NCBI GenBank assembly: GCA_013153675.1 | Contig: JAADEA010000081.1 | Coordinates: 1 to 6,414 of the forward strand | Origin: Campylobacterota bacterium | GTDB lineage: Bacteria; Campylobacterota; Campylobacteria; Campylobacterales; Sulfurovaceae | Length of the DNA stretch: 6,414 nt | Reading direction: 5' to 3' | Shown: piece after piece, positions 1 to 6,414 of the stretch | Layout of the letters: each line of letters begins with the position of its first letter | Position numbering within the stretch: the stretch's first letter is position 1 | Made by a program: the position numbers and the translations under genes | Notes under the pieces: generated by a model | Seen by the model: the letters and a program-made list of their open reading frames with translations, nothing else | The model's database searches: none | What the model was told of the DNA's origin: nothing

Positions 1-1483
1 CTTGAGCTTTCTCTTTTAGTTGATCTGTTTTAAAATTGCTATTTTCTTCTTTATTTTGAGATTGGCTATTTTGAGGATTTATTTTATTAATATTTTTAAT
101 TTTTGTATCTATTCCAAATATCTCTTGGACAAATAGTCTAATTATTTGCCAATATTGCTTAAGAGTCTCTTTCTCTTCATTTGTAGCTGAAGATTCCCAA
201 ATTAAGATATTATCTTTAAAATCTATAAATTTAATTCTCTTTTCAAAAAGCTCTCCTAATTCATAATTTCTATCATATATTTTCTCTATTAGTTTTTTAA
301 ATTTCAATTTAGAGCTATCTTCAATACTCTTTTCTGTTTTAGGTGGTAAATTAGTATTAAGCAAAGATATATTATCTTTTTTTTCTTCTTTAATACTCTT
401 TTGCTCTTGTTTTATAGAGGCTCCAAGTTCACTTTGTAACTTTTCTATCATCTCATCTATTTCATATATTGATAGAGCCTCTTTCATTTTAAATAGAGTA
501 AGCGTTAAGACAAACTCTCCATCACTTCCTAATGCAAGTAGAGATTTGCTTTGAGATAAAATTCGAAAAAATCTATCAATAATTACTTTGCTAATATCTT
601 GCTTTTTAAAAAGCAAAGCCTCTTTTAAAAATATAATCATCTCATCTATAATCATCTCTGCTTCAAACTCTTGAGATTTTTTTAGAAATTCTAAAATATG
701 CTCTTCATCTCCTTTTAATATAGCTTTAAATAACTCTTCTAATATTTTTGGATCGATAATACCAAGCATTTGGGTAACAGTATGTAGATCTACTATTCCT
801 TTTGAATATACAATTGCTTGATCTAATAGTGTTAGAGAGTCTCTTAAAGAGCCGCTTCCACTTCTTGCAATAATCTCTAAAGCCTCTTTTTCATATTCAA
901 TATTTTCTAAATTTAATATATGCTCTAAATGTGCTCTTACAATATGTTGTGGAATCTTTTTAAATCTAAAATGTTGGACTCTACTTAAAATTGTAGCAGG
1001 TATCTTTAGAGGGTCTGTTGTAGCTAATATAAATTTTACAAACTCTGGGGGCTCTTCTAATGTTTTTAAAAGAGCATTAAAGGCTTGTGTTGTTAGCATA
1101 TGAACTTCGTCAATAATAAATATTTTAAATCTTCCAATTGATGGTTTATATTTTGTATGTTCAATTAACTCTTTTATATCATCTATTCCTCTATTTGAAG
1201 CAGCATCCATCTCTATAATATCTATATGTCTATTTTCATTTGCCATTTTGCAATTTTCGCACTCTTCGCAAGGATGAGGAGTTGGTCCATTTGAACAAAG
1301 AAGAGCTTTTGCAAAAATTCTTGCTGTAGAGGTCTTTCCACTTCCTCTAATACCAGAGAAAAGATATGCATGAGATAATCTTTTACTTTGTAATGCTAAT
1401 GTTAAAGTTTGGGCAACTCCCTCTTGTCCAATTAATTGAGTGAAATTTTTTGGTCTATATTTTCTTGCTAATGCTAAAGACAC
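1..1483 (-). CDS. dnaX: DNA polymerase III subunit gamma/tau (clamp loader ATPase), 3' end beyond the window
   Basis: This AAA+ ATPase of the DNA polymerase III clamp loader opens and loads the beta sliding clamp at primer ends in the cytoplasm. The frame is open for 494 codons to the left edge, so the stop lies outside. Visible landmarks: N-terminal ALARKYRP (residues 3-11); Walker A GIRGSGKTS (44-52); four zinc-binding cysteines C63, C72, C75, C78 with the spacing typical of DnaX; Walker B IIDEVH (123-128); sensor 1 TTD (155-157); arginine finger in LSR (R168); sensor 2 GSLRD (R214). The helical clamp-loader domain III extends to about residue 354. A charged linker follows (355-394), then a C-terminal domain from about 395, then an N/Q/K-rich stretch. 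The start is GTG at 1483-1481, with AAGGA 8 nt upstream (1496-1492); an in-frame TAA at 1504-1502 leaves no other usable start. Campylobacterota DnaX proteins are about 500-580 aa, so only the tail should be missing. It is divergent from the next gene. Confidence 0.97.
   Translation of the reverse strand, partial: MSLALARKYRPKNFTQLIGQEGVAQTLTLALQSKRLSHAYLFSGIRGSGKTSTARIFAKALLCSNGPTPHPCEECENCKMANENRHIDIIEMDAASNRGIDDIKELIEHTKYKPSIGRFKIFIIDEVHMLTTQAFNALLKTLEEPPEFVKFILATTDPLKIPATILSRVQHFRFKKIPQHIVRAHLEHILNLENIEYEKEALEIIARSGSGSLRDSLTLLDQAIVYSKGIVDLHTVTQMLGIIDPKILEELFKAILKGDEEHILEFLKKSQEFEAEMIIDEMIIFLKEALLFKKQDISKVIIDRFFRILSQSKSLLALGSDGEFVLTLTLFKMKEALSIYEIDEMIEKLQSELGASIKQEQKSIKEEKKDNISLLNTNLPPKTEKSIEDSSKLKFKKLIEKIYDRNYELGELFEKRIKFIDFKDNILIWESSATNEEKETLKQYWQIIRLFVQEIFGIDTKIKNINKINPQNSQSQNKEENSNFKTDQLKEKAQ
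372..385 (-). other. A8 run in dnaX: candidate slippage site giving a short gamma form
   Basis: On the coding strand, codons 367-369 read GAA AAA AAA, followed by GAT AAT, giving eight consecutive A (384 down to 377). A -1 ribosomal shift, or one extra A in the transcript, changes the following codons to AGA TAA. The product would stop after 369 residues plus one arginine. This point lies in the linker just after clamp-loader domain III, where the short gamma form would be expected to end. The sequence AAAGATA-ATA-TATCTTT, a weak 7-bp hairpin, overlaps the run. E. coli uses ribosomal frameshifting at A AAA AAG, and Thermus thermophilus uses transcript slippage on an A9 run, to make gamma from dnaX. 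No strong upstream Shine-Dalgarno-like stimulator is seen here. A runs are common in this AT-rich genome (an A7 occurs elsewhere in the same gene), so the call is tentative. Confidence 0.35.
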
Positions 1484-1514
1484 CGAAAAAATCCTTTCAA
1501 TTTAATATATATTT

Positions 1515-1543
1515 TTTAAAATGTCAAAATTTAAAGTTATAAT
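1515..1543 (+). promoter_or_regulatory. Putative sigma70-type promoter for the YpfJ-like gene
   Basis: A perfect TATAAT lies at 1538-1543, with a weak -35-like TTTAAA at 1515-1520 (17-nt spacer) in a T/A-rich stretch. Transcription would begin near 1550, about 22 nt before the ATG at 1572. That start is preceded by AGGAG at 1561-1565. A start point near 1550 rules out use of the upstream ATG at 1521. Confidence 0.55.
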
Positions 1544-1558
1544 AACTAAAAATGTCAA
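1518..1558. repeat. Duplicated AAAATGTCAA flanking a palindromic -10 region
   Basis: AAAATGTCAA occurs at 1518-1527 and again at 1549-1558, 31 bp apart. Between them is the perfect 11-bp palindrome GTTATAATAAC (1536-1546), which provides -10-like hexamers on both strands. A 31-bp offset is close to three helical turns, so the repeats could be binding sites on one face of the DNA. They could also simply be two TTGACA hexamers for the minus strand. No known regulator motif is recognised. Confidence 0.4.
1530..1558 (-). promoter_or_regulatory. Putative promoter for dnaX (ambiguous)
   Basis: Read on the minus strand, TTGACA (1558-1553) is followed after 17 nt by TTTAAA (1535-1530, four of six matches to TATAAT). 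An alternative -10 is TATAAC at 1541-1536 without a matching -35. Either would leave a leader of about 40-50 nt before the GTG at 1483. A second TTGACA (1527-1522) lies too close to the start codon to leave room for a normal leader. The exact element cannot be settled from sequence alone. Confidence 0.35.
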
Positions 1559-1571
1559 TAAGGAGTATGAA

Positions 1572-2411
1572 ATGAAAAAATATGACAAAATGGAATATCT
1601 TAAAGGGAAAAAATTAAAATTTTTCAAATTATTCTCCAGTAATTTTCTCTTTATAGCAAAAAAAAGATTAAAACTCTTTTTGCAAAAGAGAGTAGATTTT
1701 ATTCCAGGCGCCACTTTGATAATCTCTTTTTTGTTAATTTTATTATTCTCTACCAATTCTTTTGGTTCGATAAAAAATACTTTTATTCAAGAGGAGCCAA
1801 AGCCAAAAACTACTAAAGATATTATATATGATGTATACTTTAATAGTAATAGAATTTGGATGAGATTGGTTCCTAATTATAAAATTCCAGCGATTAAGTT
1901 ATATAAAGGATCTATTAGAAGTAGATGTGGTCTTTTTAAAAATATTGATGAGGGAGCTGTATATTGTCCAAAAGATGCCACTATATATGTAGATATAGAT
2001 AAATTTAGAAATATTAAGGGTGTTAATATGGTAACTAAAGAGTTTGCAATTGCTTATGCACTTGAAAAAGCAATGGCAAAACATATTCAAAGTATAAATA
2101 ATACTTTGCCTCTTATTCAAACTTTGCAATTAAAGATGATTAAAAGAGGGGATCTTTTGGGTTATAACAAATTAAAAAAAGGTTTAGATCTTCAAGGAGA
2201 TTGTTATATTGGAGTATGGAGCCATTATGTAGATGGTTGGCTTATTCCAAAAGAGATAGTAGATACTATTAATAAGATGAAAAAGATAAAGTTGGTTCAA
2301 GTATCTAAAAAAAGTGGAGGTTTTGGTAGTATTGATTCATCAGAGAGAATCTATTGGTATTTAAAAGGGTTAAAGAGTGGGAATTTATATAGATGTGACA
2401 CTTTTAAATAA
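1572..2411 (+). CDS. Membrane-anchored YpfJ-family (neutral zinc metallopeptidase-like) protein lacking HExxH
   Basis: The protein has 279 residues. A lysine-rich N-terminus is followed by one hydrophobic segment (about 47-60), predicting an N-in anchor with the rest in the periplasm. The body matches family PF04228 (YpfJ) as I remember it: CG (119-120), YCP..A.IY.D (131-141), FAIAYAL (158-164), HIQ (171-173), L-D-L-Q-G-D-C-Y-I-G-V-W (205-216), GS.DSSER..W (252-262) and CDTF (275-278). The family has an AHEVGHHVQ-type segment at the catalytic helix; here residues 165-173 are E-K-A-M-A-K-H-I-Q, so both zinc histidines and the catalytic glutamate are replaced by K, A and K. The frame is otherwise intact and the conserved cysteines remain, which suggests a maintained pseudo-peptidase rather than a decaying gene. 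ATG at 1572 is preferred over the in-frame ATG at 1521 because of AGGAG at 1561-1565. The family's function is poorly known, so no substrate is proposed. Confidence 0.82.
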   Translation: MKKYDKMEYLKGKKLKFFKLFSSNFLFIAKKRLKLFLQKRVDFIPGATLIISFLLILLFSTNSFGSIKNTFIQEEPKPKTTKDIIYDVYFNSNRIWMRLVPNYKIPAIKLYKGSIRSRCGLFKNIDEGAVYCPKDATIYVDIDKFRNIKGVNMVTKEFAIAYALEKAMAKHIQSINNTLPLIQTLQLKMIKRGDLLGYNKLKKGLDLQGDCYIGVWSHYVDGWLIPKEIVDTINKMKKIKLVQVSKKSGGFGSIDSSERIYWYLKGLKSGNLYRCDTFK

Positions 2412-2435
2412 TCAAACTTCTAAATTCTATTTTGA

Positions 2436-2441
2436 TATAAT
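2436..2441 (+). promoter_or_regulatory. -10 element (TATAAT) of a putative leuS promoter
   Basis: TATAAT sits in the context TTTTGATATAATC, 27 nt upstream of the leuS ATG. No good -35 is visible, which is common for Campylobacterota sigma70 promoters. A start point near 2448 would give a leader of about 21 nt, beginning just after the left arm of the inverted repeat at 2438-2468. Confidence 0.55.
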
Positions 2442-2468
2442 CACTCCAGCCTTTTAAAGGAGTGATTA
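2438..2468 (+). repeat. Perfect 10-bp inverted repeat covering the leuS ribosome binding site
   Basis: TAATCACTCC (2438-2447) and GGAGTGATTA (2459-2468) are exact reverse complements with an 11-nt loop. The right arm contains most of the Shine-Dalgarno AAAGGAG (2456-2462) and ends directly before the ATG at 2469. In RNA that includes both arms, the stem would hide the ribosome binding site. The left arm overlaps the TATAAT at 2436-2441. RNA started at that promoter near 2448 would therefore lack the left arm, while read-through RNA from the upstream gene would carry it. No T tract follows, so it does not look like a terminator. Confidence 0.65.
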
Positions 2469-4904
2469 ATGAGTTATGAGCCTTCTATTATAGAGAAGAA
2501 GTGGCAAGATATTTGGGATAGAGAGGAGGCTTTTGAGCCAAAAGATGATAAAAGCCTTCCTAAAAAATATATTTTAAGCATGTTTCCATATCCAAGTGGA
2601 AAGATCCATATGGGGCATGTAAGAAATTATGCCATTGGAGATGCACTTGCAAGATATTGGAGAAAAAGAGGAGTGAATGTTTTACATCCAATTGGATGGG
2701 ACTCTTTTGGAATGCCAGCTGAAAATGCGGCTATTAAACATAAAGTCCATCCAAAAAAATGGACATATGAAAATATTGCTTATATGAGAGATGAGTTAAA
2801 GAGTTTAGGGTTATCCTTTTCTAAAAAGAGAGAATTTGCTACATCTGATCCACTATATAGCAGATGGGAACAAGAGTTTATTATTAAAATGTATGAAAAG
2901 GGGCTAATTTATAGAGAAAAGAGTAATGTAAATTGGTGCGAACATTGTCATACTGTATTAGCAAATGAGCAGGTAATTGAGGGGGCTTGTTGGAGATGTG
3001 ATAATAAAGTTGTTCAAAAAGAGATGCCAGGATATTATATTGATATTTTAAAGTATGCTCAAGAGTTGCTTGATGATTTGGATAAATTAGAAGATAAATG
3101 GCCTTCTCAAGTAATTTTAATGCAAAAAAATTGGATAGGAAGATCTGAAGGGTTATCTTTTAAATTTCATTTAACTCCAAAAAGCAAAGAGAAACTTAAT
3201 AATAAATTTGATGGATATGAGGTATTTACTACAAGACCTGATACAATTTATGGGGTTACATACTCTGCTTTGGCACCTGAACATCCAATTGTTCAAGAGC
3301 TTTTAGATAGAGGATTGCTCCAAGAAGATGTAGCAAAAAAAATAAAAGAGATGAAAAATATGAGCGAAAAGGAGCGCTCACTTCAAGAAAAAGAGGGTTA
3401 CTTTTTAGGAATTTATGTTACTCATCCTTTAACTAAAAAAGAGATTCCAGTTTGGGTAGCAAATTTTGTATTAGCAAGTTATGGTGGTGGTGCTGTTATG
3501 GCAGTACCTGCCCATGATGAGAGAGATTATGAGTTTGCTACTAAATATAACTTGCCTATTATTAGAGTAATAGAAGGGGGAGAGTTACCTTATACGAAAG
3601 ATGGAAAGCTTATTAACTCAGGTGAATTTAGTGGTTTAGATAATAAAGAGGCTGCTAAAAAAATTATAGAATTTTTTGAGTCTCATAATCTTGGAAAGAG
3701 AAGTATAAATTATAAACTTAGAAATTGGGGAGTGAGCCGTCAAAGATATTGGGGGACTCCTATTCCTTTTGTTCATTGTAGTGAGTGTGGATTGGTGCCA
3801 GAGAATATTGAAAATTTACCAATAACTCTTCCAGATGATGTAACAATTACAGGAGAGGGGAATCCTTTAGAGAGCCATCCTACTTGGAAATATTGCAAAT
3901 GTCCAAAATGTGGTAAAGATGCTATTAGAGAGACTGATACTTTAGATACTTTTGTAGAGAGTAGTTGGTATCAATTTAGATTTGCCACAGATCCTAAAAA
4001 GTGGGAAGAGGTAGGAATTGATAAAGAAGATAGTAGATATTGGATGCCAGTTGATCAATATATAGGTGGAATAGAGCATGCTATATTGCACCTACTATAT
4101 GCAAGATTCTTTACGAAGGCTTTAAGAGATTTAGGATATGTGGAGGTAGATGAGCCTTTTGAGAGATTGCTTACTCAAGGTATGGTATTAAAAGATGGTG
4201 CTAAAATGAGTAAGTCAAAAGGAAATACAGTGGATCCAGATTTTATTATTAAAAAGTATGGCGCAGATACAGCAAGATTATTTATTCTATTTGCAGCCCC
4301 TCCTCAAAAAGATTTAGAGTGGAGCGACTCTTCAGTAGAGGGAGCTTATAGATTTTTAAAGCGTCTATATAGCAAAAAAGATAAGGTAACTTTTAAAGAG
4401 TTGCCTAAAATTGATCATAATACTCTCTCTAAAGAGGAAAAGTATGCAAGATTAAAGGTTTATGAAGCTCTTTTAAAATCAAAAGAGGTGTATGAGGGCT
4501 CTTTTGCCTTTAATAAATTAATTGCAATGGTAATGGAGGCTCTAAATGCTCTTGATAAACAAAAAAATGATAAAGTATGGAGTGAGGGGTTATATATTTT
4601 ATTAGATCTTCTTGAACCAATAGTTCCACATATTGCTCATGATATGAGCCAAGAGCTATTTGGTAGAAAGAATTTAGAAGATGATATTAAAGTTCCTAAA
4701 GATATATTTGAAAAAGAGGAAAAGTTATATGTAATAATGGTAGATGGTAAAAAGAGAGGAGATATTAAGGTAGATCCGTCTTTATTAAAAGAAGATATAA
4801 TCAAAAAAGCTAAAGAGAGAGTTAAAAAATATTTAGATGGCAAAGAGATTAGAGATATTAAGTATGTAGAGGGGAGAATTGTAAATTTTGTATTAAAAAA
4901 GTGA
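2469..4904 (+). CDS. leuS: Leucine--tRNA ligase
   Basis: This class Ia aminoacyl-tRNA synthetase charges tRNA-Leu with leucine and edits mischarged products in the cytoplasm. It has 811 residues. Landmarks: ATP-binding HMGH (47-50) after MFPYPSG; a first zinc knuckle C157-x2-C160 and C174-x2-C177; the CP1 editing domain with TTRPDT (254-259) and [10 protein letters not shown] (348-357), where D353 matches the conserved editing aspartate; a second set of cysteines C437-x2-C440 and C478-x2-C481; and KMSKS (579-583). A tRNA-binding C-terminal domain ends in [12 protein letters not shown] (570-573) lies only five residues before KMSKS, so the leucine-specific domain inserted there in E. coli LeuRS is absent, accounting for most of the difference from the 860-aa E. 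coli enzyme. The start is ATG at 2469 with AAAGGAG 6 nt upstream, inside an inverted repeat. It heads a likely operon with the next two genes; the stop is 7 nt before the lipoprotein gene. Confidence 0.99.
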   Translation: MSYEPSIIEKKWQDIWDREEAFEPKDDKSLPKKYILSMFPYPSGKIHMGHVRNYAIGDALARYWRKRGVNVLHPIGWDSFGMPAENAAIKHKVHPKKWTYENIAYMRDELKSLGLSFSKKREFATSDPLYSRWEQEFIIKMYEKGLIYREKSNVNWCEHCHTVLANEQVIEGACWRCDNKVVQKEMPGYYIDILKYAQELLDDLDKLEDKWPSQVILMQKNWIGRSEGLSFKFHLTPKSKEKLNNKFDGYEVFTTRPDTIYGVTYSALAPEHPIVQELLDRGLLQEDVAKKIKEMKNMSEKERSLQEKEGYFLGIYVTHPLTKKEIPVWVANFVLASYGGGAVMAVPAHDERDYEFATKYNLPIIRVIEGGELPYTKDGKLINSGEFSGLDNKEAAKKIIEFFESHNLGKRSINYKLRNWGVSRQRYWGTPIPFVHCSECGLVPENIENLPITLPDDVTITGEGNPLESHPTWKYCKCPKCGKDAIRETDTLDTFVESSWYQFRFATDPKKWEEVGIDKEDSRYWMPVDQYIGGIEHAILHLLYARFFTKALRDLGYVEVDEPFERLLTQGMVLKDGAKMSKSKGNTVDPDFIIKKYGADTARLFILFAAPPQKDLEWSDSSVEGAYRFLKRLYSKKDKVTFKELPKIDHNTLSKEEKYARLKVYEALLKSKEVYEGSFAFNKLIAMVMEALNALDKQKNDKVWSEGLYILLDLLEPIVPHIAHDMSQELFGRKNLEDDIKVPKDIFEKEEKLYVIMVDGKKRGDIKVDPSLLKEDIIKKAKERVKKYLDGKEIRDIKYVEGRIVNFVLKK

Positions 4905-4911
4905 GTATAAG

Positions 4912-5400
4912 ATGAAAAGAGTGTGGTGGCTAATTTTTTCTATAATAGTTGCAGGGTGTGGTTATAAGCCTATTAAATCTTTTGCAAAAGAGAGTATTAA
5001 AGATCCTGTATATATCTATGTAAATATAAGACCAGATGAGCCTAAGTATGGGGTATATATATATGATGAATTTGCTAAATTAATAAGTGAGAGATTAAAT
5101 TTAAAATTGACAAAAGATAAAAAAGAAGCAAAAAGCAAAATTGATATTATAGATTACTCTATTTCCCTAAAGCCTCTAAATTATGATGAAAATGGATATG
5201 TTATTCGATATGGGGTTAGAGTGTCTATAAAATATAGGGTAAAGAGTCCTAAAAAGAGTTGGCAAGAGAGCTTAAGTTCTTATGAAGAGGTAGGAGTTAA
5301 ATCTACCTCTATTCAAAGTTATAAGAGCCAAGAAGAGGCAATTAAAGAGGCAATAGATAAAGCATTAGATAGATTTTTATACCATTTAACTATAAGATAA
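4912..5400 (+). CDS. lptE: LptE-like LPS-assembly lipoprotein
   Basis: This is a 162-residue predicted outer-membrane lipoprotein. A short basic start (MKR) and hydrophobic stretch (4-15) end in the lipobox V-A-G-C, with C16 as the probable lipidated residue; mature length is about 147. The sequence after the cysteine, GYKP, and the small mixed alpha/beta domain resemble Campylobacterota LptE. In characterised systems LptE sits inside the LptD barrel and helps place lipopolysaccharide in the outer leaflet of the outer membrane. The assignment rests on signal type, size and position between leuS and folC, the arrangement known for this gene in Campylobacterota; LptE proteins diverge strongly, so sequence evidence alone is modest. 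The ATG lies 7 nt after the leuS stop with only a weak GTGAG as ribosome binding site, so translation may depend partly on ribosomes finishing leuS. folC follows after 3 nt. Confidence 0.82.
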   Translation: MKRVWWLIFSIIVAGCGYKPIKSFAKESIKDPVYIYVNIRPDEPKYGVYIYDEFAKLISERLNLKLTKDKKEAKSKIDIIDYSISLKPLNYDENGYVIRYGVRVSIKYRVKSPKKSWQESLSSYEEVGVKSTSIQSYKSQEEAIKEAIDKALDRFLYHLTIR

Positions 5401-5403
5401 GAG

Positions 5404-6408
5404 GTGAAATTGTTAGAGGAGTTTTTAAATAGTAAACCGCTCTTTTATAAAAAGTTTGATCCAAATAGAATCAAAGAGGCATATCTTCTTATAAAAGATA
5501 AGATTAAAAAGCCAACTACTATTCAAGTAATTGGCACAAATGGCAAAGGAAGCACAAGTAGAGCTTTAGCCTATCTATTATATAAAAATAAAAAAAGAGT
5601 TGGTCATTTTAGCTCTCCCCATATTTTTCATTTTAGAGAGAGATTTTGGATAGATAATAGATTTGCTACTGATGATGAGTTAAATAGAGCTCATCAAAAA
5701 TTATTAGCCCTATTAGGAGAAGAGGTTGCAAAGGAGCTAAGCTATTTTGAATATCAAACCCTTTTAGCATTAATCCTTTTTGAAGATCTTGATTATATTG
5801 TATTAGAAGCTGGACTGGGTGGAGAGTTTGATGCTACCTCAGTAGCAAAGAGAGATTTAACTCTATTTACAAATATTGGTTTTGATCATAAAGAGTTTTT
5901 AGGAGATAGTATTGAAAAGATTGCTACTTCAAAATTAAAGGCAATGAGTGAAGTAGCAGCTATTGGTATTCAAAAATATAATATAGTATATGAGATAGCT
6001 TCAAAAATTGCTAAAGAAAAAGGAGTTAAGCTATTTTTTCTAAAAGATTGGGATAAAAAAGAGATAATTTCACAAGAAATTAAAACTATTATGAATAATC
6101 CTCCCTCATTCTTAATAGATAATATCTCTTTAGCTATATTAGGAGCAAAAATATTAAATGAGAGTGTAGATTTATCCTCTCTAAAAGATCTAAAACTATT
6201 TGGACGTCTCTTTAAGATATCAAAGAATATATATATTGATGTAGGACATAATCCATTAGCTGCTGAAGAGATTGTAAAAAATTTGGATAAAGAGGTAGTA
6301 TTAATCTATAATGCTCTTGAGGATAAAGAGATAAAAAGGGTCTTAGAGATATTAAAACCAAAAATTAAGAGAGTAGAGATTATTCATAATAGTTTTAATT
6401 TCTTGTGA
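5404..6408 (+). CDS. folC: Dihydrofolate synthase/folylpolyglutamate synthase, apparently short at the C-terminus
   Basis: FolC joins glutamate to dihydropteroate and adds further glutamates to folates, using ATP. Landmarks from the GTG start: P-loop GTNGKGST (44-51); SSPH (70-73) and FRER (77-80), typical of the substrate-binding region; LEAGLGGEFDATS (134-146); TNIGFDH (156-162); a conserved lysine region near K177, where the carbamylated lysine of the family is expected; and DVGHNP (279-284) in the C-terminal domain. The frame ends after 334 residues, whereas FolC is usually about 380-430. The stop falls soon after the NALEDKEI (303-310) segment, so the last strands, including the usual final V-x-GSF motif, are missing. 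This could be a true short form, a mutation or a sequence error; only six bases follow. The start is also open: TTG at 5410 has the better ribosome binding site (GAGGTGA at 5401-5407), whereas GTG at 5404 has little upstream. The gene follows lptE by 3 or 9 nt, probably as the third gene of the leuS operon. Confidence 0.9.
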   Translation: MKLLEEFLNSKPLFYKKFDPNRIKEAYLLIKDKIKKPTTIQVIGTNGKGSTSRALAYLLYKNKKRVGHFSSPHIFHFRERFWIDNRFATDDELNRAHQKLLALLGEEVAKELSYFEYQTLLALILFEDLDYIVLEAGLGGEFDATSVAKRDLTLFTNIGFDHKEFLGDSIEKIATSKLKAMSEVAAIGIQKYNIVYEIASKIAKEKGVKLFFLKDWDKKEIISQEIKTIMNNPPSFLIDNISLAILGAKILNESVDLSSLKDLKLFGRLFKISKNIYIDVGHNPLAAEEIVKNLDKEVVLIYNALEDKEIKRVLEILKPKIKRVEIIHNSFNFL

Positions 6409-6414
6409 AATTAT

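Noticed and set aside
1..1483. Left-hand region read as non-coding because no closed reading frame is listed there
   Set aside because: The minus strand is open from GTG 1483 to the edge and encodes an unmistakable DnaX; only the stop codon is outside the window.
1521..1571. Upstream ATG that would add 17 residues to the YpfJ-like protein
   Set aside because: The extension crosses the TATAAT at 1538-1543 and has no Shine-Dalgarno, while the ATG at 1572 has AGGAG 6 nt upstream.
1502..1756. Minus-strand open frame of 84 codons across the divergent promoter and the 5' end of the YpfJ-like gene
   Set aside because: It overlaps the well-supported plus-strand gene, its translation is low-complexity F/L/N/I, and it would run through the dnaX promoter region.
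1899..2129. Minus-strand open frame of 76 codons
   Set aside because: It lies wholly inside the YpfJ-like gene, whose plus-strand translation carries family motifs there; it is a shadow frame.
2438..2468. Inverted repeat read as a rho-independent terminator for the YpfJ-like gene
   Set aside because: No T tract follows the right arm; the arm runs straight into the leuS start codon.
4637..4843. Minus-strand open frame of 68 codons
   Set aside because: It is antisense to the conserved C-terminal domain of LeuRS, with no ribosome binding site or recognisable motif.

Overview
This is an AT-rich chromosomal segment (about 30% GC by eye). Arginine is almost always AGA, and A/T is preferred at third codon positions. 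The gene order leuS, then a short LptE-type lipoprotein, then folC is familiar from Campylobacterota (the former Epsilonproteobacteria). The divergent dnaX, with its Cys4 zinc module, and the T-rich promoters with a near-perfect TATAAT also fit that phylum. The genus cannot be fixed from this window.

Layout. Bases 1-1483 (minus strand) hold dnaX, the clamp-loader tau/gamma subunit; it starts at a GTG and runs off the left edge with 494 codons visible. Bases 1484-1571 form a compact divergent promoter region with a palindromic -10 and a duplicated 10-bp motif. Bases 1572-2411 (plus strand) encode a membrane-anchored relative of the YpfJ neutral zinc metallopeptidases (PF04228) in which the zinc-binding HExxH motif has become K-A-M-A-K. 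Bases 2412-2468 contain a TATAAT and a perfect 10-bp inverted repeat that buries the leuS ribosome binding site. Bases 2469-4904 are leuS, 4912-5400 an LptE-like outer-membrane lipoprotein gene and 5404-6408 folC. These three are tightly spaced (7 and 3 nt) and look like one operon.

How the genes relate. The window mixes core functions: replication (DnaX), translation (LeuRS), lipopolysaccharide export to the cell surface (LptE) and folate metabolism (FolC). They share transcription rather than a pathway. The one protein without an obvious role is the YpfJ-like one, which keeps most family landmarks but has lost the residues expected to bind zinc and catalyse hydrolysis, so it is probably a pseudo-peptidase.

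Points most worth a second look: the HExxH-less YpfJ relative; the hairpin over the leuS start; an A8 run in dnaX where a -1 slip gives a stop after one extra codon, exactly between the clamp-loader core and the tau tail; and a FolC reading frame that stops some 50-70 residues early just before the window ends. No mobile elements, CRISPR arrays, tRNA or rRNA genes were seen.
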